From: Pseudobdellovibrionaceae bacterium
GTDB lineage: Bacteria; Bdellovibrionota; Bdellovibrionia; Bdellovibrionales; UBA1609
Assembly (NCBI GenBank): GCA_023954155.1
Contig: JAMLIO010000003.1
Location: forward strand, 1 to 64,000
Length of the DNA stretch: 64,000 nucleotides
Direction of reading: 5' to 3'
In this document: positions 50,532 through 60,508 of the stretch, one piece after another
Position numbering within the stretch: the first letter of the stretch is position 1
How the letters are laid out: the number at the start of each line of letters is the position of its first letter
Translations under genes and position numbers: made by a program
Notes under the pieces: generated by a model
What the model saw: the letters and a program-made list of their open reading frames with translations, nothing else
Database searches by the model: none
Told to the model about the DNA's origin: nothing

Positions 50532-52262
50532 TTACTGGAAGTCAAATCCTAAGTATTTTAAAGTCCACGCAATTGACCCATTCGTCCATAAAAAGCCTGT
50601 TTGGGTGGGGTACTTAGAATGATCTTCCACGGGGGTACTCTTTCTAGCCAAATCTAACTTTTCGTAGAATTGACCTTTTTCAAGATAGACATCCAGATTG
50701 GTTGCAAGCCACTTACTGGCTATTCTATTTGCATCAGACCTAAAGCCATATTGCGCCAGCCCTTGGATCGCCATGACTTGAAAAGGAGCCCAACCATGAA
50801 CTCCGTCCCATTGCTTGTCACTCTCACGCAAGCTGGACGCCGCAATGCCGCCTGGTAACTCCAGAACATTAAGAAGTGTGGGACGCATTTGTCTGGCTTG
50901 CTCTGGCGTTGCTAAACCCACAAATAGAGTTGAAAACACATCTCCTGAAATCCCTGACATCAGCTTCTGCTCAGTCATGTGGTAATTTTGAAATGTTTGA
51001 AGTTCGGGGTTCCACATGTACTTTGACATTCTTTGTTGTCGTAACTGGGCCGCGTTTTCGTAATTTCTTTGAGCCACTGTGTCTTTAGCCATTTCTGCCA
51101 GCCAACTTAAATTCTTTTCATAGGCATACATAAAACTGTTTAACGACACAGTAAGTGTCTGACTGGCTTGTCCTTGAAATATGTTGGTGTGATCTAACCC
51201 TGATTCAGCTTCAGCACGAACATCTCTATAGGTGCGACCCAAGCTAGATTCCACATCATGTGAGTGTCGTTCTGGTCGAGGCTCATTATATTTATCAGAA
51301 TAAAAATTAAGCCCTGTCTTGATATCCAAACGTTCTGCCATCCAAAAATTGGAATAGTCATTTTTAAGAGCAGGATAAACCTCCTGCACCAGCCACGTTT
51401 CAATTTCTTTTTGAGTTTGGACATCTAAGTTGCGAGTGCCTTCATACACTAAGCGCGCCATCATAGACACCACGGGCGGCTGTGAACGGCTTAAATAATA
51501 TGTACGTAGCCCATTGGGAATTAAACCATAAGTGTTGACCAGTTCAACAAAATTACTCAGTTGAGCGACTGGCAACTTCCAGCGTCCCGTTGCCATCAAA
51601 CCCATACTGCCAAAGTAAGTATCCCAATAATAGCCTTCACGAAACCGTCCCCCAGCAATAAGGATAGGCTCTTTGACATCTAATAGACTACTCCCCTTGT
51701 AGGGATTAGTTTTTCTCACTAAGGTGGGCCATACTTTTTCCACCCCACCAAACATGGCGCTCAACTCCGCTACAGAAAGCGATCCTTTGTAATCTGTGGG
51801 AGGAACTAATGTTTTCTCTGGACCAAGAAGCTTAGGGTCAACAAAGTTTAATTCTGTTTTATATTCAAAAAACAAAAGTAAGATTTGTCTCGAATAAGCC
51901 ACTTGTGAAAGTTCATTGGCGCGAGAAGCACTGATGCCTTTTTGAATAAGCTGATCATAAATCCTTTGTCGATAAAGCTTACTTTCTTGAATTAAAGACT
52001 GACGCTCAGTGGGAGTGAATGGGCGTGGGATCAAATCTGAAATGTATTTAAAGTCAGGATGAGCTTTCGTTGCACGAGCAAAGTTCTGCCAAATCCCCGC
52101 CCAAGTCTGATCATAAAGATCCAAAGCCGTAGAAACTTCTGTTATTGGCTGTGATAAGTAGCCTTCACAACTTCTTTTCGCCCATACAGTTGTCATTGGA
52201 AAAAATATAAAACTAAAAATTACGGCTCTCTTAAAAATCAATATTACCCACTCCCAAATCAA
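50532..52262 (-). CDS. treA: Periplasmic trehalase (GH37)
   Basis: A 576-residue inverting trehalase that splits trehalose into two glucose. An export signal ends near VWA-KRS. GH37 signatures are GGRFREGYYWDTYFGSMGL and QWDGVHGWAPFQ, with the catalytic acid region ESGLDHTN. The length matches TreA enzymes. It is a single gene between unrelated units, so glucose would be taken up by systems outside the window. Confidence 0.93.
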   Translation of the reverse strand: MIWEWVILIFKRAVIFSFIFFPMTTVWAKRSCEGYLSQPITEVSTALDLYDQTWAGIWQNFARATKAHPDFKYISDLIPRPFTPTERQSLIQESKLYRQRIYDQLIQKGISASRANELSQVAYSRQILLLFFEYKTELNFVDPKLLGPEKTLVPPTDYKGSLSVAELSAMFGGVEKVWPTLVRKTNPYKGSSLLDVKEPILIAGGRFREGYYWDTYFGSMGLMATGRWKLPVAQLSNFVELVNTYGLIPNGLRTYYLSRSQPPVVSMMARLVYEGTRNLDVQTQKEIETWLVQEVYPALKNDYSNFWMAERLDIKTGLNFYSDKYNEPRPERHSHDVESSLGRTYRDVRAEAESGLDHTNIFQGQASQTLTVSLNSFMYAYEKNLSWLAEMAKDTVAQRNYENAAQLRQQRMSKYMWNPELQTFQNYHMTEQKLMSGISGDVFSTLFVGLATPEQARQMRPTLLNVLELPGGIAASSLRESDKQWDGVHGWAPFQVMAIQGLAQYGFRSDANRIASKWLATNLDVYLEKGQFYEKLDLARKSTPVEDHSKYPTQTGFLWTNGSIAWTLKYLGFDFQ

Positions 52263-52496
52263 GACTTTTTACCTTTAAACTTCTAATGCCATGCCCATGC
52301 CATAAGAACTCTAATCTATCTTGTGCTGACACTAAAGTTGTCAAAAATCTTTACACTTATTTTAAGCTCATGACATTTTTTGAAACCACAGGTGGGTGTC
52401 GTAAGACTTTTACTTGAAGTTATTCTTAAAATAAATTCTAAATATTACATGTTTGTCTTAAAATTCATTCCAACAGCTTAACCGCTTGATGCTAAT

Positions 52497-53207
52497 TTAA
52501 GCCCCCAGATAGCTTTGCCTAACCTGATCGTTGGCCAATAACTCGGCTCCTGTACCTTCTAAGATCACGTTCCCAGTTTCAATCACATAAGCTCTGTGTG
52601 ATATCTTTAAGGCTTGTGTGGCATTTTGTTCTACCAATAATATAGTTAAGCCTTCTTGATTTAATTTTTGCACGATTTCAAAAATTTGTGCCACAATCAA
52701 AGGAGCTAATCCCAACGAAGGCTCATCCAAAAGTAATAACTTGGGCCTAGACATCAGCGCGCGACAGATCGCCAGCATCTGTTGTTCCCCGCCAGATAAA
52801 GTTCCAGCCAGCTGCTTAATACGTTCACGAAGTCTAGGGAAAAATTCTAAATACTTTTCTCTGTCTTGGTCGACTTCGTTCTTATCTTTTCTAGTGTAGG
52901 CCCCCATCTCTAGGTTCTCCCACACCGTCATATCTGCAAATACACCACGTCCTTCAGGAGATTGCGCTAAACCTAATGGCACTCGCTCAAAACTTGGAAT
53001 CTTAGTGATGTCTTGACCTTCAAACTCAATGATCCCTGTTGAAGACACAAGCCCCGACAAAGCCCGCAGTGTACTGGTTTTACCAGCACCATTAGAACCA
53101 ATCAGAGATACAATCTCTTGAGTGTCCACATGAAAGCTGATCCCTTTGATGGCATGAATACCACCATATTTCACGTTGAGGTCTGATACATTTAAAATCT
53201 GACTCAT
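52497..53207 (-). CDS. livF: Branched-chain amino-acid ABC transporter ATPase LivF
   Basis: A 236-residue ABC ATPase: Walker A GSNGAGKTS, signature LSGGEQQ and Walker B LLLLDEPSLGLAP, followed by EQNATQALKISH. Last gene of the minus-strand liv operon, overlapping livG by 4 bases. Confidence 0.95.
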   Translation of the reverse strand: MSQILNVSDLNVKYGGIHAIKGISFHVDTQEIVSLIGSNGAGKTSTLRALSGLVSSTGIIEFEGQDITKIPSFERVPLGLAQSPEGRGVFADMTVWENLEMGAYTRKDKNEVDQDREKYLEFFPRLRERIKQLAGTLSGGEQQMLAICRALMSRPKLLLLDEPSLGLAPLIVAQIFEIVQKLNQEGLTILLVEQNATQALKISHRAYVIETGNVILEGTGAELLANDQVRQSYLGA

Positions 53208-53992
53208 ATCTTCACCTCTTCTTCAGGAACACCCAGATAGGCCGCAATCACCTTTGGATCTTTTTGCACCACTTCTGGAACACCTTCACAAATGAGTTTC
53301 CCGTAATCTAATACTAAAACGCGTTCACAGATTCCCATCACGAGTTTCATGTCGTGCTCGATCAGTAAAATGGTCAAATCAAATTCTTTCCGAATACGAG
53401 AGATCGTTTCCATCAAAGTGATTTTTTCTTTGGGATTCATACCCGCAGCTGGCTCATCAAGCAAAATCACTCTAGGCTTTGTGGCTAGGGCTCTAACAAT
53501 CTCTAATTTTCTTTGTTCCCCATAGGGTAAAGACGTGGCCTCTTCGTGAGCTTTATGTTTTAAATCAAAGATTTCTAATAATTGCAGAGCATACTCTGTG
53601 CTTGCATTCTGATTTGTAAAAAACTTTGGTGTCCGAACTAAAGCTTGTAAAATATTGTAATCCACATGTTGATGAGCGGCGACCAGTACATTTTCGAGTA
53701 CAGTCATCTGTTTAAACAGTCGAATGTTTTGAAAAGTTCTAGCCATCCCCATCTGAGAGATACGGAAAGGCTTAATCCCATTGATGACCTGCCCATCAAG
53801 TATAATTTCGCCGTCTGTGGGACAGTACACACCTGTAAGCATATTAAAGATTGTCGTTTTACCTGCACCATTAGGTCCAATCAACCCCACAAGTTCGCCT
53901 TCATTCAGTTGTAGACGGAAATTATCTACGGCTTTCAGTCCACCAAATGTCATGCAGATATTTTTGACGTTAAGAATATTAGCGGCGGACAT
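53204..53992 (-). CDS. livG: Branched-chain amino-acid ABC transporter ATPase LivG
   Basis: A 262-residue ABC ATPase with Walker A GPNGAGKTT, the LivG-typical signature LPYGEQRKLE in place of LSGGQ, and Walker B VILLDEPAAGMNP. It pairs with LivF as the motor of the HMGF transporter and overlaps livM by 14 bases. Confidence 0.95.
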   Translation of the reverse strand: MSAANILNVKNICMTFGGLKAVDNFRLQLNEGELVGLIGPNGAGKTTIFNMLTGVYCPTDGEIILDGQVINGIKPFRISQMGMARTFQNIRLFKQMTVLENVLVAAHQHVDYNILQALVRTPKFFTNQNASTEYALQLLEIFDLKHKAHEEATSLPYGEQRKLEIVRALATKPRVILLDEPAAGMNPKEKITLMETISRIRKEFDLTILLIEHDMKLVMGICERVLVLDYGKLICEGVPEVVQKDPKVIAAYLGVPEEEVKI

Positions 53993-55031
53993 CGTCCCTC
54001 CCCAATTTAACGTAACGTCTCCAAAGTTGAACCCCTACCTGAGAGTAATGCTTCCAAACGTGAATCAGTTCTTTATTTCCAAATAAACCTTGAGGACGCC
54101 AAATCATAAGAAGAACCAAACTTAAGGCATAGATCACCATTCTTAAATCCACACCCGTCATGGATTGCAGTGGACGTAAAACTTCAGGCATTAGGGTGAT
54201 AAAAACAGCCGCCACTAAAGACCCTGTAATGCTACCCATACCACCGAGAACCACCATAATCACAGCGTCTACACTTTTTAAGAAAGAAAATGTGGCAGGG
54301 TTTAAGTAATTCGACACATGGGCGAAAATGGCTCCTGCAATTCCTGCAAAAAAACTTGAAATGATAAAGGCCCATACTTTAGTTTTTGTGGTGTTCACAC
54401 CCATGGCTTCTGCGGCGATCTCATCATCACGAACACTCATAAAGGTCAGACCGTAACTGCTTCTGATCAATCTATAAATCACAAACACAGTGACCAAAAC
54501 CCAAAAGGCCGCCACAATGTACGCAGAAAAAAAGCGACTGATCGAAAACAGTTCATAGTTAATACGTGGAATGGCTGGAATTTCGTTTAATCCACGCGCA
54601 CCACCCACAACCTCTAAGTTTAAAAGTAGCACCCGAACGATCTCTCCAAATCCCAAGGTGACAATGGCCAAATAATCTCCGCGCAAACGTAAAGACGGGA
54701 TACCTACGATCAATCCAGCAAATGCGGCCGCTAAACCCCCAGCTAAAGCAAAAAGCACAAAACTAAAATAAACAGCGATCCCTGGCAGAAGTGGACAATT
54801 TAGACTGAGATAAGCTGAAACATAAGCCCCAATGGCCATAAAGCCTGCATGGCCTAAGCTGAACTGACCCGTAAAACCATTTACTAAGTTTAAGCTTAAA
54901 CCCAAAATCATATTGATCATGACATATAAAATCATGAGCTTAATAAAGGGGCCAAAACTCAACTCAAAAACAATGCCTAAAAGCAGGCAGGCTAAAAAGC
55001 TTAATAAAGGGAAGAGTAGAGATTTTTTCAT
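53979..55031 (-). CDS. livM: Branched-chain amino-acid ABC permease LivM
   Basis: A 350-residue permease with about ten helices. Typical blocks are LSLNLVNGFTGQFSLGHAGF, RLRGDYLAIVTLGFGEIVR and VVLGGMGSITGS. It overlaps livH by one base and livG by 14 bases. Confidence 0.93.
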   Translation of the reverse strand: MKKSLLFPLLSFLACLLLGIVFELSFGPFIKLMILYVMINMILGLSLNLVNGFTGQFSLGHAGFMAIGAYVSAYLSLNCPLLPGIAVYFSFVLFALAGGLAAAFAGLIVGIPSLRLRGDYLAIVTLGFGEIVRVLLLNLEVVGGARGLNEIPAIPRINYELFSISRFFSAYIVAAFWVLVTVFVIYRLIRSSYGLTFMSVRDDEIAAEAMGVNTTKTKVWAFIISSFFAGIAGAIFAHVSNYLNPATFSFLKSVDAVIMVVLGGMGSITGSLVAAVFITLMPEVLRPLQSMTGVDLRMVIYALSLVLLMIWRPQGLFGNKELIHVWKHYSQVGVQLWRRYVKLGRDDVRR

Positions 55032-55936
55032 CAGACTTTTTCCGTTTGATTTTTGCCTAATAGGCCTGTGGGTTTAAAAATTAAAATCACAATAAGAACA
55101 CCAAAAGCAAAAGCATCACGATAAGTAGAAGACAAATACGCCACCACCATCTCTTCTGAAAGTCCCATGATCACACCGCCTAAGACGGCTCCAGGTACAC
55201 TTCCAATTCCACCTAAGACTGCGGCGACAAAGGCTTTAAGTCCTATAAGAAGCCCCATAAGAGGATCAATCTTAGGATACTTCATACCCACAAGTACACT
55301 GCCCACCCCAGCAAGGGCCGAACCCAGTACAAAAGTGAACGCCACAATCCGATTTGTGTTCACACCCATAAGACTTGCCACAGTAGGTGAAGTGCTTACG
55401 GCACGCATAGCACGTCCTGCACGAGTGTGATGGATGATGAAGTGTAAAACTCCCATAGAGATTAAACCGATAACTAAAATGATCACATCAAAACTACGAA
55501 CTTTAGCCGCGCCTAAATCTAAAACTACGGCATCATTGATCACATTAGGAAAAACTTTAGGGTTAGGACCAAAGATCACTTGTGCTGAATACTCTAACAG
55601 CAGACTAACCCCAATGGCTGTGATCAATAAGTTTAAACGAGGTGCATGTTGCAAAGGACGATACGCTAAACGTTCGATCAAGAGTCCTAGTAGCGCACAG
55701 GCCAGTATGGAGGCCCCTAAAAGAATCAATAAAGTCGGAAGTCCAGGACTGGATTCAATTCCCAAGTATTTCGCAGTGTAATAGGCAGCAAAGGCTCCAA
55801 CCATATACACATCGGCATGAGCAAAGTTGATCAGCTTTAAAATACCATACACCATGGTATAACCCAGAGCGATCAACGCGTAGATGCTCCCTAAACTGAT
55901 TCCATTGATAATATGTTGCAGAAATTCCTGTTGCAC
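55031..55936 (-). CDS. livH: Branched-chain amino-acid ABC permease LivH
   Basis: A 301-residue permease; signatures are INGISLGSIYALIALGYTMV, YGILKLINFAHADVYMVGAF, RAMRAVSTSPTVASLMGVN and AVLGGIGSVPGAVLGG. It lies 29 bases after the binding-protein gene. Confidence 0.95.
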   Translation of the reverse strand: MQQEFLQHIINGISLGSIYALIALGYTMVYGILKLINFAHADVYMVGAFAAYYTAKYLGIESSPGLPTLLILLGASILACALLGLLIERLAYRPLQHAPRLNLLITAIGVSLLLEYSAQVIFGPNPKVFPNVINDAVVLDLGAAKVRSFDVIILVIGLISMGVLHFIIHHTRAGRAMRAVSTSPTVASLMGVNTNRIVAFTFVLGSALAGVGSVLVGMKYPKIDPLMGLLIGLKAFVAAVLGGIGSVPGAVLGGVIMGLSEEMVVAYLSSTYRDAFAFGVLIVILIFKPTGLLGKNQTEKV

Positions 55937-55965
55937 GCCCTGATCTCCTCTACCCTAACTTCATT

Positions 55966-57105
55966 TTATTCTGGCTCAATAGTGGTGACCATTTTTTGAT
56001 GGCCCTTTTCAATCTTTACAACTACTGCACTTTTTTTAGCATCCCTATTTTCATCGATACTGATTTTACCTGTCACACCAATAAAGTCTTTCGTCTTTGC
56101 TAGCTCGTCACGAATCTGCTCAGGAGTTAAGTCTTGTGTTCTTGCCATAGCTTCAAATAAGATTCGAGCTGTATCATACCCTAAGGCTCCTAAACCATCA
56201 GGAATATCTTTATACAGCTCTACATATTTTCGAATAAAGTCTTGAGCAATAGGGTCCTTAGTGTCTTGAGAGTAGTGATTAGAAAAATAACTGTCGTTCA
56301 CAGCATCTTGACCAATCTCTGTCAGTTTAGCACTGTCCCAGCCATCGCCACCTAATAGAGGCACATCAATACCCAGTTGCTTAGCTTGGCGAGCGATCAA
56401 CCCCACTTCAGTGTAATAACCAGGAATAAAGATCGCGTCAGGTTTATGGGATCGAATTTGGGTCAACTGCGCTTTAAAATCAATATCTCCTGCTTGGTAT
56501 GTCAGATCAGATACGATCTCGCCACCTCGATCCTTCACACCTTTTTTAAAAAAATCTGCCAAACCCACACTGTAATCAGATTTCACATCACGTAGGATTG
56601 CTAGTTTTTGGGCCTTAAGATGTTCCATGGCAAATTTCGCCATCACCCACCCCTGAAAAGGATCAATGAAACACACGCGAAAAATATACTCCCCAATCTG
56701 AGTCACTCTGGGGTTTGTAGAACTAGGAGATACAAATGGAATCTGTGTCTCTTGAGCCACTGGTGCCGCAGCCAAGGTTCTAGAGCTGGCTACGCCTCCA
56801 ATCACAGCAATGATCTCTTTGCGAGATAACAAACGAGTGATCACAGAGCGCGCCTCTTCGTTTTTACTTTGATCATCCATTGAGACGACCTGAACTTGCT
56901 TGCCGTGAATTCCACCTGCTTTGTTAAGTTCCAATAAAGCCAGCTTGACCCCATTATAAGAGCCTTGGCCAAAAGTAGCCTCGCTGCCTGTCATGGAATC
57001 GTAATGCCCAATATAGATGACATTGGGGTCTATTTTTCGTGTGCAAGCACTGTTGATAAAGGTCAAGACCAGCCCATACATAAAGACCTTATAATATCTA
57101 TTCAC
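55966..57105 (-). CDS. livK: Branched-chain amino-acid-type periplasmic binding protein
   Basis: A Leu/Ile/Val-type type I periplasmic binding protein (PBP1), 379-381 residues. GTG 57105 is preferred, with AAGGA nine bases upstream; TTG 57111 is possible. The signal ends in FINSACTRK, so it may be a lipoprotein. Family blocks are YIGHYDSMTGSEATFGQGSY, AVIGGVASSRTLAAAPVAQ and FVSPSSTNPRVT. It is first in the liv operon, which lacks a linked regulator. Ligand may be amino acids or short amides. Confidence 0.93.
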   Translation of the reverse strand: MNRYYKVFMYGLVLTFINSACTRKIDPNVIYIGHYDSMTGSEATFGQGSYNGVKLALLELNKAGGIHGKQVQVVSMDDQSKNEEARSVITRLLSRKEIIAVIGGVASSRTLAAAPVAQETQIPFVSPSSTNPRVTQIGEYIFRVCFIDPFQGWVMAKFAMEHLKAQKLAILRDVKSDYSVGLADFFKKGVKDRGGEIVSDLTYQAGDIDFKAQLTQIRSHKPDAIFIPGYYTEVGLIARQAKQLGIDVPLLGGDGWDSAKLTEIGQDAVNDSYFSNHYSQDTKDPIAQDFIRKYVELYKDIPDGLGALGYDTARILFEAMARTQDLTPEQIRDELAKTKDFIGVTGKISIDENRDAKKSAVVVKIEKGHQKMVTTIEPE

Positions 57106-57331
57106 TCTCAACTGTCCTTTTTCACTTTTCTTCGTTTGTTCATTTAAGACTTTAAATTCGGAGGGTCATTGAGACACAACACCAAGGTTCGGTGCTATCA
57201 ATCCCGTGGGCGGTGGGTCAAATATAAGTTCTCACTGCACTGCGGTGAATAGAGTATTAAAGTAGAAATTTTACAAAAAAACGTGGTTTAACTCCTAATA
57301 TTAAGTCCCACCAAAATGAATCGAGGTTTTT

Positions 57332-58498
57332 GTGAATCAACACCATTCTGCTCCCCACGAGGCCATAGATCCCACCTTTGTTCCGCTGCAATTGCAGACC
57401 CGAACCACATGGTTCACGACGGCACTTATCGCTGTCTTCGCTTTGATCTTTGGCATTGAACTTTTGACTTCACAGTCTTGGGTGGCTCCCACCTCCCTTG
57501 CGCTTGTGACCATGGGAGCCCTTAGCCATTTTTTGATTTTAGAGCATAACGAATGGTATCGCATTTTAGCGGCAGCATTTTTACATGGCAGTTATATGCA
57601 CCTTCTTTTTAATTCTTTAGCTCTACACATGGTGGGTCGCCCCTTAGAGATGCTCATTGGTAGAAAATGGCTGTGGGGGCTTTTTATCTTAAGCGCATTA
57701 GGCGGTGGGCTGTTTAGCCTTGTCATTAACTCCAGCAGCACTTTATCTGTAGGGGCTTCTGGCGGTATTATGGGACTGATCGCAGCTCTTTTTGTCCTCT
57801 CCTATCGTTTCCCTAAAGGCAAAGACAGAAAGCGTACACAAATTCAATTACTTTACATGCTTGTCCCTGCTCTTTTACCTATCTTTACCATTGGACAGAT
57901 GAAAATAGATTTTGCTGCTCACTTTGGTGGAGCCATTACAGGTGCCATATTCGCTTACGGATTTTATTTATCTTGGAAAAACCAACATGCCCCAAAGTGG
58001 ATCAAATTTGGAACACCTTTACTGGTTCTCACAAGTTTAATCACCCTTGTTACATTGATTTGGGCAGGTTTTAATTACAGCAAAATTCAAAAAGAGCTAC
58101 GACTGGAATCAGGACTCATTCCTTCATCGGAATTGCAAAAGTTCATGAGCGAGCCCGAAGCAAGCCTTGTAGCTCAGCTTCAACAGTGGAAAATTGAATT
58201 TCCTAAAGACCCTCGCGTGCCTTATCTTCTGGCTATGATCTCTTTGGATCAAAACGAATTGCAACTTGCCGAAGACCAAGCGCAGGAGGCTTTGCAAATT
58301 TTAACTGAATCTCAATCTAAAATGTTTCAAGAGCGTTTTGAATATGAGATTCGCAGCACTTTAGCTCTTGTACAGCTTCGTTCTGACAAAAAAGCCGAAG
58401 CCAAAGAGACGATTCAACCCGTGTGCCCCATTGCAATGGCCGCCTTAAGCGAAGACCCTAGACACGCAGAGATCAAAGCCCTTTGTGAAGAACTATGA
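57332..58498 (+). CDS. Rhomboid-family intramembrane serine protease with cytoplasmic tail
   Basis: Starts at GTG 57332. Catalytic Ser143 lies in SVGASGGIMG and His197 in DFAAHFGG, with Asn94 in HLLFNSLALH contributing the oxyanion site. Six helices are predicted, then a soluble C-terminal region (about 250-388) with TPR-like helices (DPRVPYLLAMISLDQNELQLAEDQAQEA). Rhomboids cut membrane segments. The BtuB-like gene begins in an ATGA overlap with its stop. Confidence 0.92.
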   Translation: MNQHHSAPHEAIDPTFVPLQLQTRTTWFTTALIAVFALIFGIELLTSQSWVAPTSLALVTMGALSHFLILEHNEWYRILAAAFLHGSYMHLLFNSLALHMVGRPLEMLIGRKWLWGLFILSALGGGLFSLVINSSSTLSVGASGGIMGLIAALFVLSYRFPKGKDRKRTQIQLLYMLVPALLPIFTIGQMKIDFAAHFGGAITGAIFAYGFYLSWKNQHAPKWIKFGTPLLVLTSLITLVTLIWAGFNYSKIQKELRLESGLIPSSELQKFMSEPEASLVAQLQQWKIEFPKDPRVPYLLAMISLDQNELQLAEDQAQEALQILTESQSKMFQERFEYEIRSTLALVQLRSDKKAEAKETIQPVCPIAMAALSEDPRHAEIKALCEEL

Positions 58499-60495
58499 TC
58501 TATACGATGTTTCTTGTTTGTTCTTTCATTTTCTGCTTAGAAGCTCAAGCTTCTGGGACAACAACAACGGACAATGCTGATCAAGTCAGCTCAGAGGTGA
58601 TGGCTAAGGCTCAAACATTGACACTCACTCAGGCCCAAGCTTTTGTGCCTTTGACGGAAGATACCAAAGAAGCAACTTGGACTGTGGCATCAGCACAAAG
58701 TGATTTTTATGCCCAGCTTGACCCTGTGATTTTTAAAAGCTCTGCGACTTACGGTCCTACAGTCACGGTCATTCACACTCAAGATTTAGAAGACAAATCC
58801 TATACCCAAGTTTTAGACTTACTCAGAAACGAAGCAGGACTGGATGTGGTTTCAGCAGGTGGCGTAGGACAAACCACCTCTGTTTTCATTCGTGGGGCCA
58901 AATCCGAACACACCTTAGTGTTAATTGACGGCATTGAAGTCAATGATCCTTCCACTCCGACACGACTGTTTGATTTTTCTAATATGACCACCGAAAGCAT
59001 AAAGCGCATTGAAGTGTACCGAGGTGCCCAGACCGTACGCTTTGGCCCCGATGCTTTAGGAGGAGTGATCAACATCATCACCAAGTCTGATGGTTCACAG
59101 CCTCAAAGCCTTGTACATATTGAAGCAGGGTCGTTTGGCACTTTGGGAGTGAGCCTTGAACATCTTAATCACAAGGGACCCGTGCACTGGCTGACAGGGG
59201 TAAATTACTCTCGACTTGATGGGTTCTCTGCTGCTGACTCTGGTACAAATTCTGAAGCTGATAGTTTTGAACGCTTTTCTTTTAATCAAAAGATAAAGTG
59301 GAACTTAAACACGGATGCACATCTTGAGACTTTGGTACGCTTTAGTCACACACAAACAGACTTAGACTTTGAAGGTGGGCTTAACGGGGATGATCCTAAC
59401 TATGAAACAAAGTCCACTCAATATCTGATGGGGCTTAAATATCGGCATAGTTTTTTTGATCTCTTCCAAACTCAACTTGGATTCTCCTACACCGCTCACG
59501 ATAGAGATTATGACAACGCCCCTGACCCCTTACACGCCACTTTATATAAAGAACTTTTTAAAAGCCAAAATTTAAAGTTTGAAAATTTAAACTCATGGCA
59601 ACTGTCCACAAGGACACGTCTAGATACCATTTTGCAATATCGAGAGGAACAAGCCTCTTCAGAACAAAATCTGGACGGCACACTCAGTTCACTTGCTGAT
59701 CTTTCGCAAAGTTTTTTTGGCCAAGCTTTGATCTTAGAGCACACGATCAAAAACCTTACACTGCAGGTGGGGACTCGCCACGATCAGGCCGAATACACTC
59801 GCACTGAATCTTTATGGTCGCATTCTCTTTCTGCCGAGTACACCTTAAGCCCTAGTCTTAAAATCAATTCCAATATAGGGACGGCAGTGAAAACTCCATC
59901 GCTGTTTCAACTGCACTCTTCCTTTGGAAATTCTAATTTACGATCTGAAAAGGCGTGGACTTGGGATGTGGCTATTGAGAAAGTCTTTAATGACACCCAT
60001 CATTTTATTGTTTCGATTTTTGGACAGCACTACACCCAACTTATCGACTTTGATACCACTCTTTCTACCTATAACAACATTTCCGATGTAGAGATTTATG
60101 GTGCAGAGCTTTCCACCTTTCATGCCTTAGGGGCAAATTTTGAATTGCAAACGCACTATAAATTTTTAAACGCAAAAGATAAGGCGCAAAACCAAAAACT
60201 AGTACGCCGACCTGATCATACGCTGAGCGCCCAACTTAAGTATCAGATATCCAAGTTCAATTTTCATTTAGGATTAAGATATGTAGATCAACGCCCCGAT
60301 CTTGATCCTGTCTCGTGGTCAAGAGTAGCACTGGCCTCGTATGTGCTAGGAGATGTGATGGCCACTTATGATTTTAAGTCTGATTGGCGCCTTAAAGGTC
60401 GAATTGAAAATTTATGGGATGAGAAGTATCAAAATATCGCAGGCTATAAGACCTCCCCTCAAGCTTTTTATTTGGGTCTTACAGGGAAATTTTAA
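58495..60495 (+). CDS. btuB: TonB-dependent receptor, BtuB-like
   Basis: A 666-residue outer-membrane receptor with a signal peptide, a plug (about 75-185: VIHTQDLEDKSYTQVLDLLR, SVFIRGAKSEHTLVLIDGIE, IEVYRGAQTVRFGPDALGG) and a barrel ending AFYLGLTGKF. The plug resembles vitamin B12 receptors; other cobamides or chelates are possible. No Ton box is obvious near the N-terminus, and a Thr/Gln-rich extension precedes the plug. Coupled to the rhomboid gene. Confidence 0.85.
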   Translation: MIYTMFLVCSFIFCLEAQASGTTTTDNADQVSSEVMAKAQTLTLTQAQAFVPLTEDTKEATWTVASAQSDFYAQLDPVIFKSSATYGPTVTVIHTQDLEDKSYTQVLDLLRNEAGLDVVSAGGVGQTTSVFIRGAKSEHTLVLIDGIEVNDPSTPTRLFDFSNMTTESIKRIEVYRGAQTVRFGPDALGGVINIITKSDGSQPQSLVHIEAGSFGTLGVSLEHLNHKGPVHWLTGVNYSRLDGFSAADSGTNSEADSFERFSFNQKIKWNLNTDAHLETLVRFSHTQTDLDFEGGLNGDDPNYETKSTQYLMGLKYRHSFFDLFQTQLGFSYTAHDRDYDNAPDPLHATLYKELFKSQNLKFENLNSWQLSTRTRLDTILQYREEQASSEQNLDGTLSSLADLSQSFFGQALILEHTIKNLTLQVGTRHDQAEYTRTESLWSHSLSAEYTLSPSLKINSNIGTAVKTPSLFQLHSSFGNSNLRSEKAWTWDVAIEKVFNDTHHFIVSIFGQHYTQLIDFDTTLSTYNNISDVEIYGAELSTFHALGANFELQTHYKFLNAKDKAQNQKLVRRPDHTLSAQLKYQISKFNFHLGLRYVDQRPDLDPVSWSRVALASYVLGDVMATYDFKSDWRLKGRIENLWDEKYQNIAGYKTSPQAFYLGLTGKF

Positions 60496-60508
60496 TCTTA
60501 TTCGTCTT

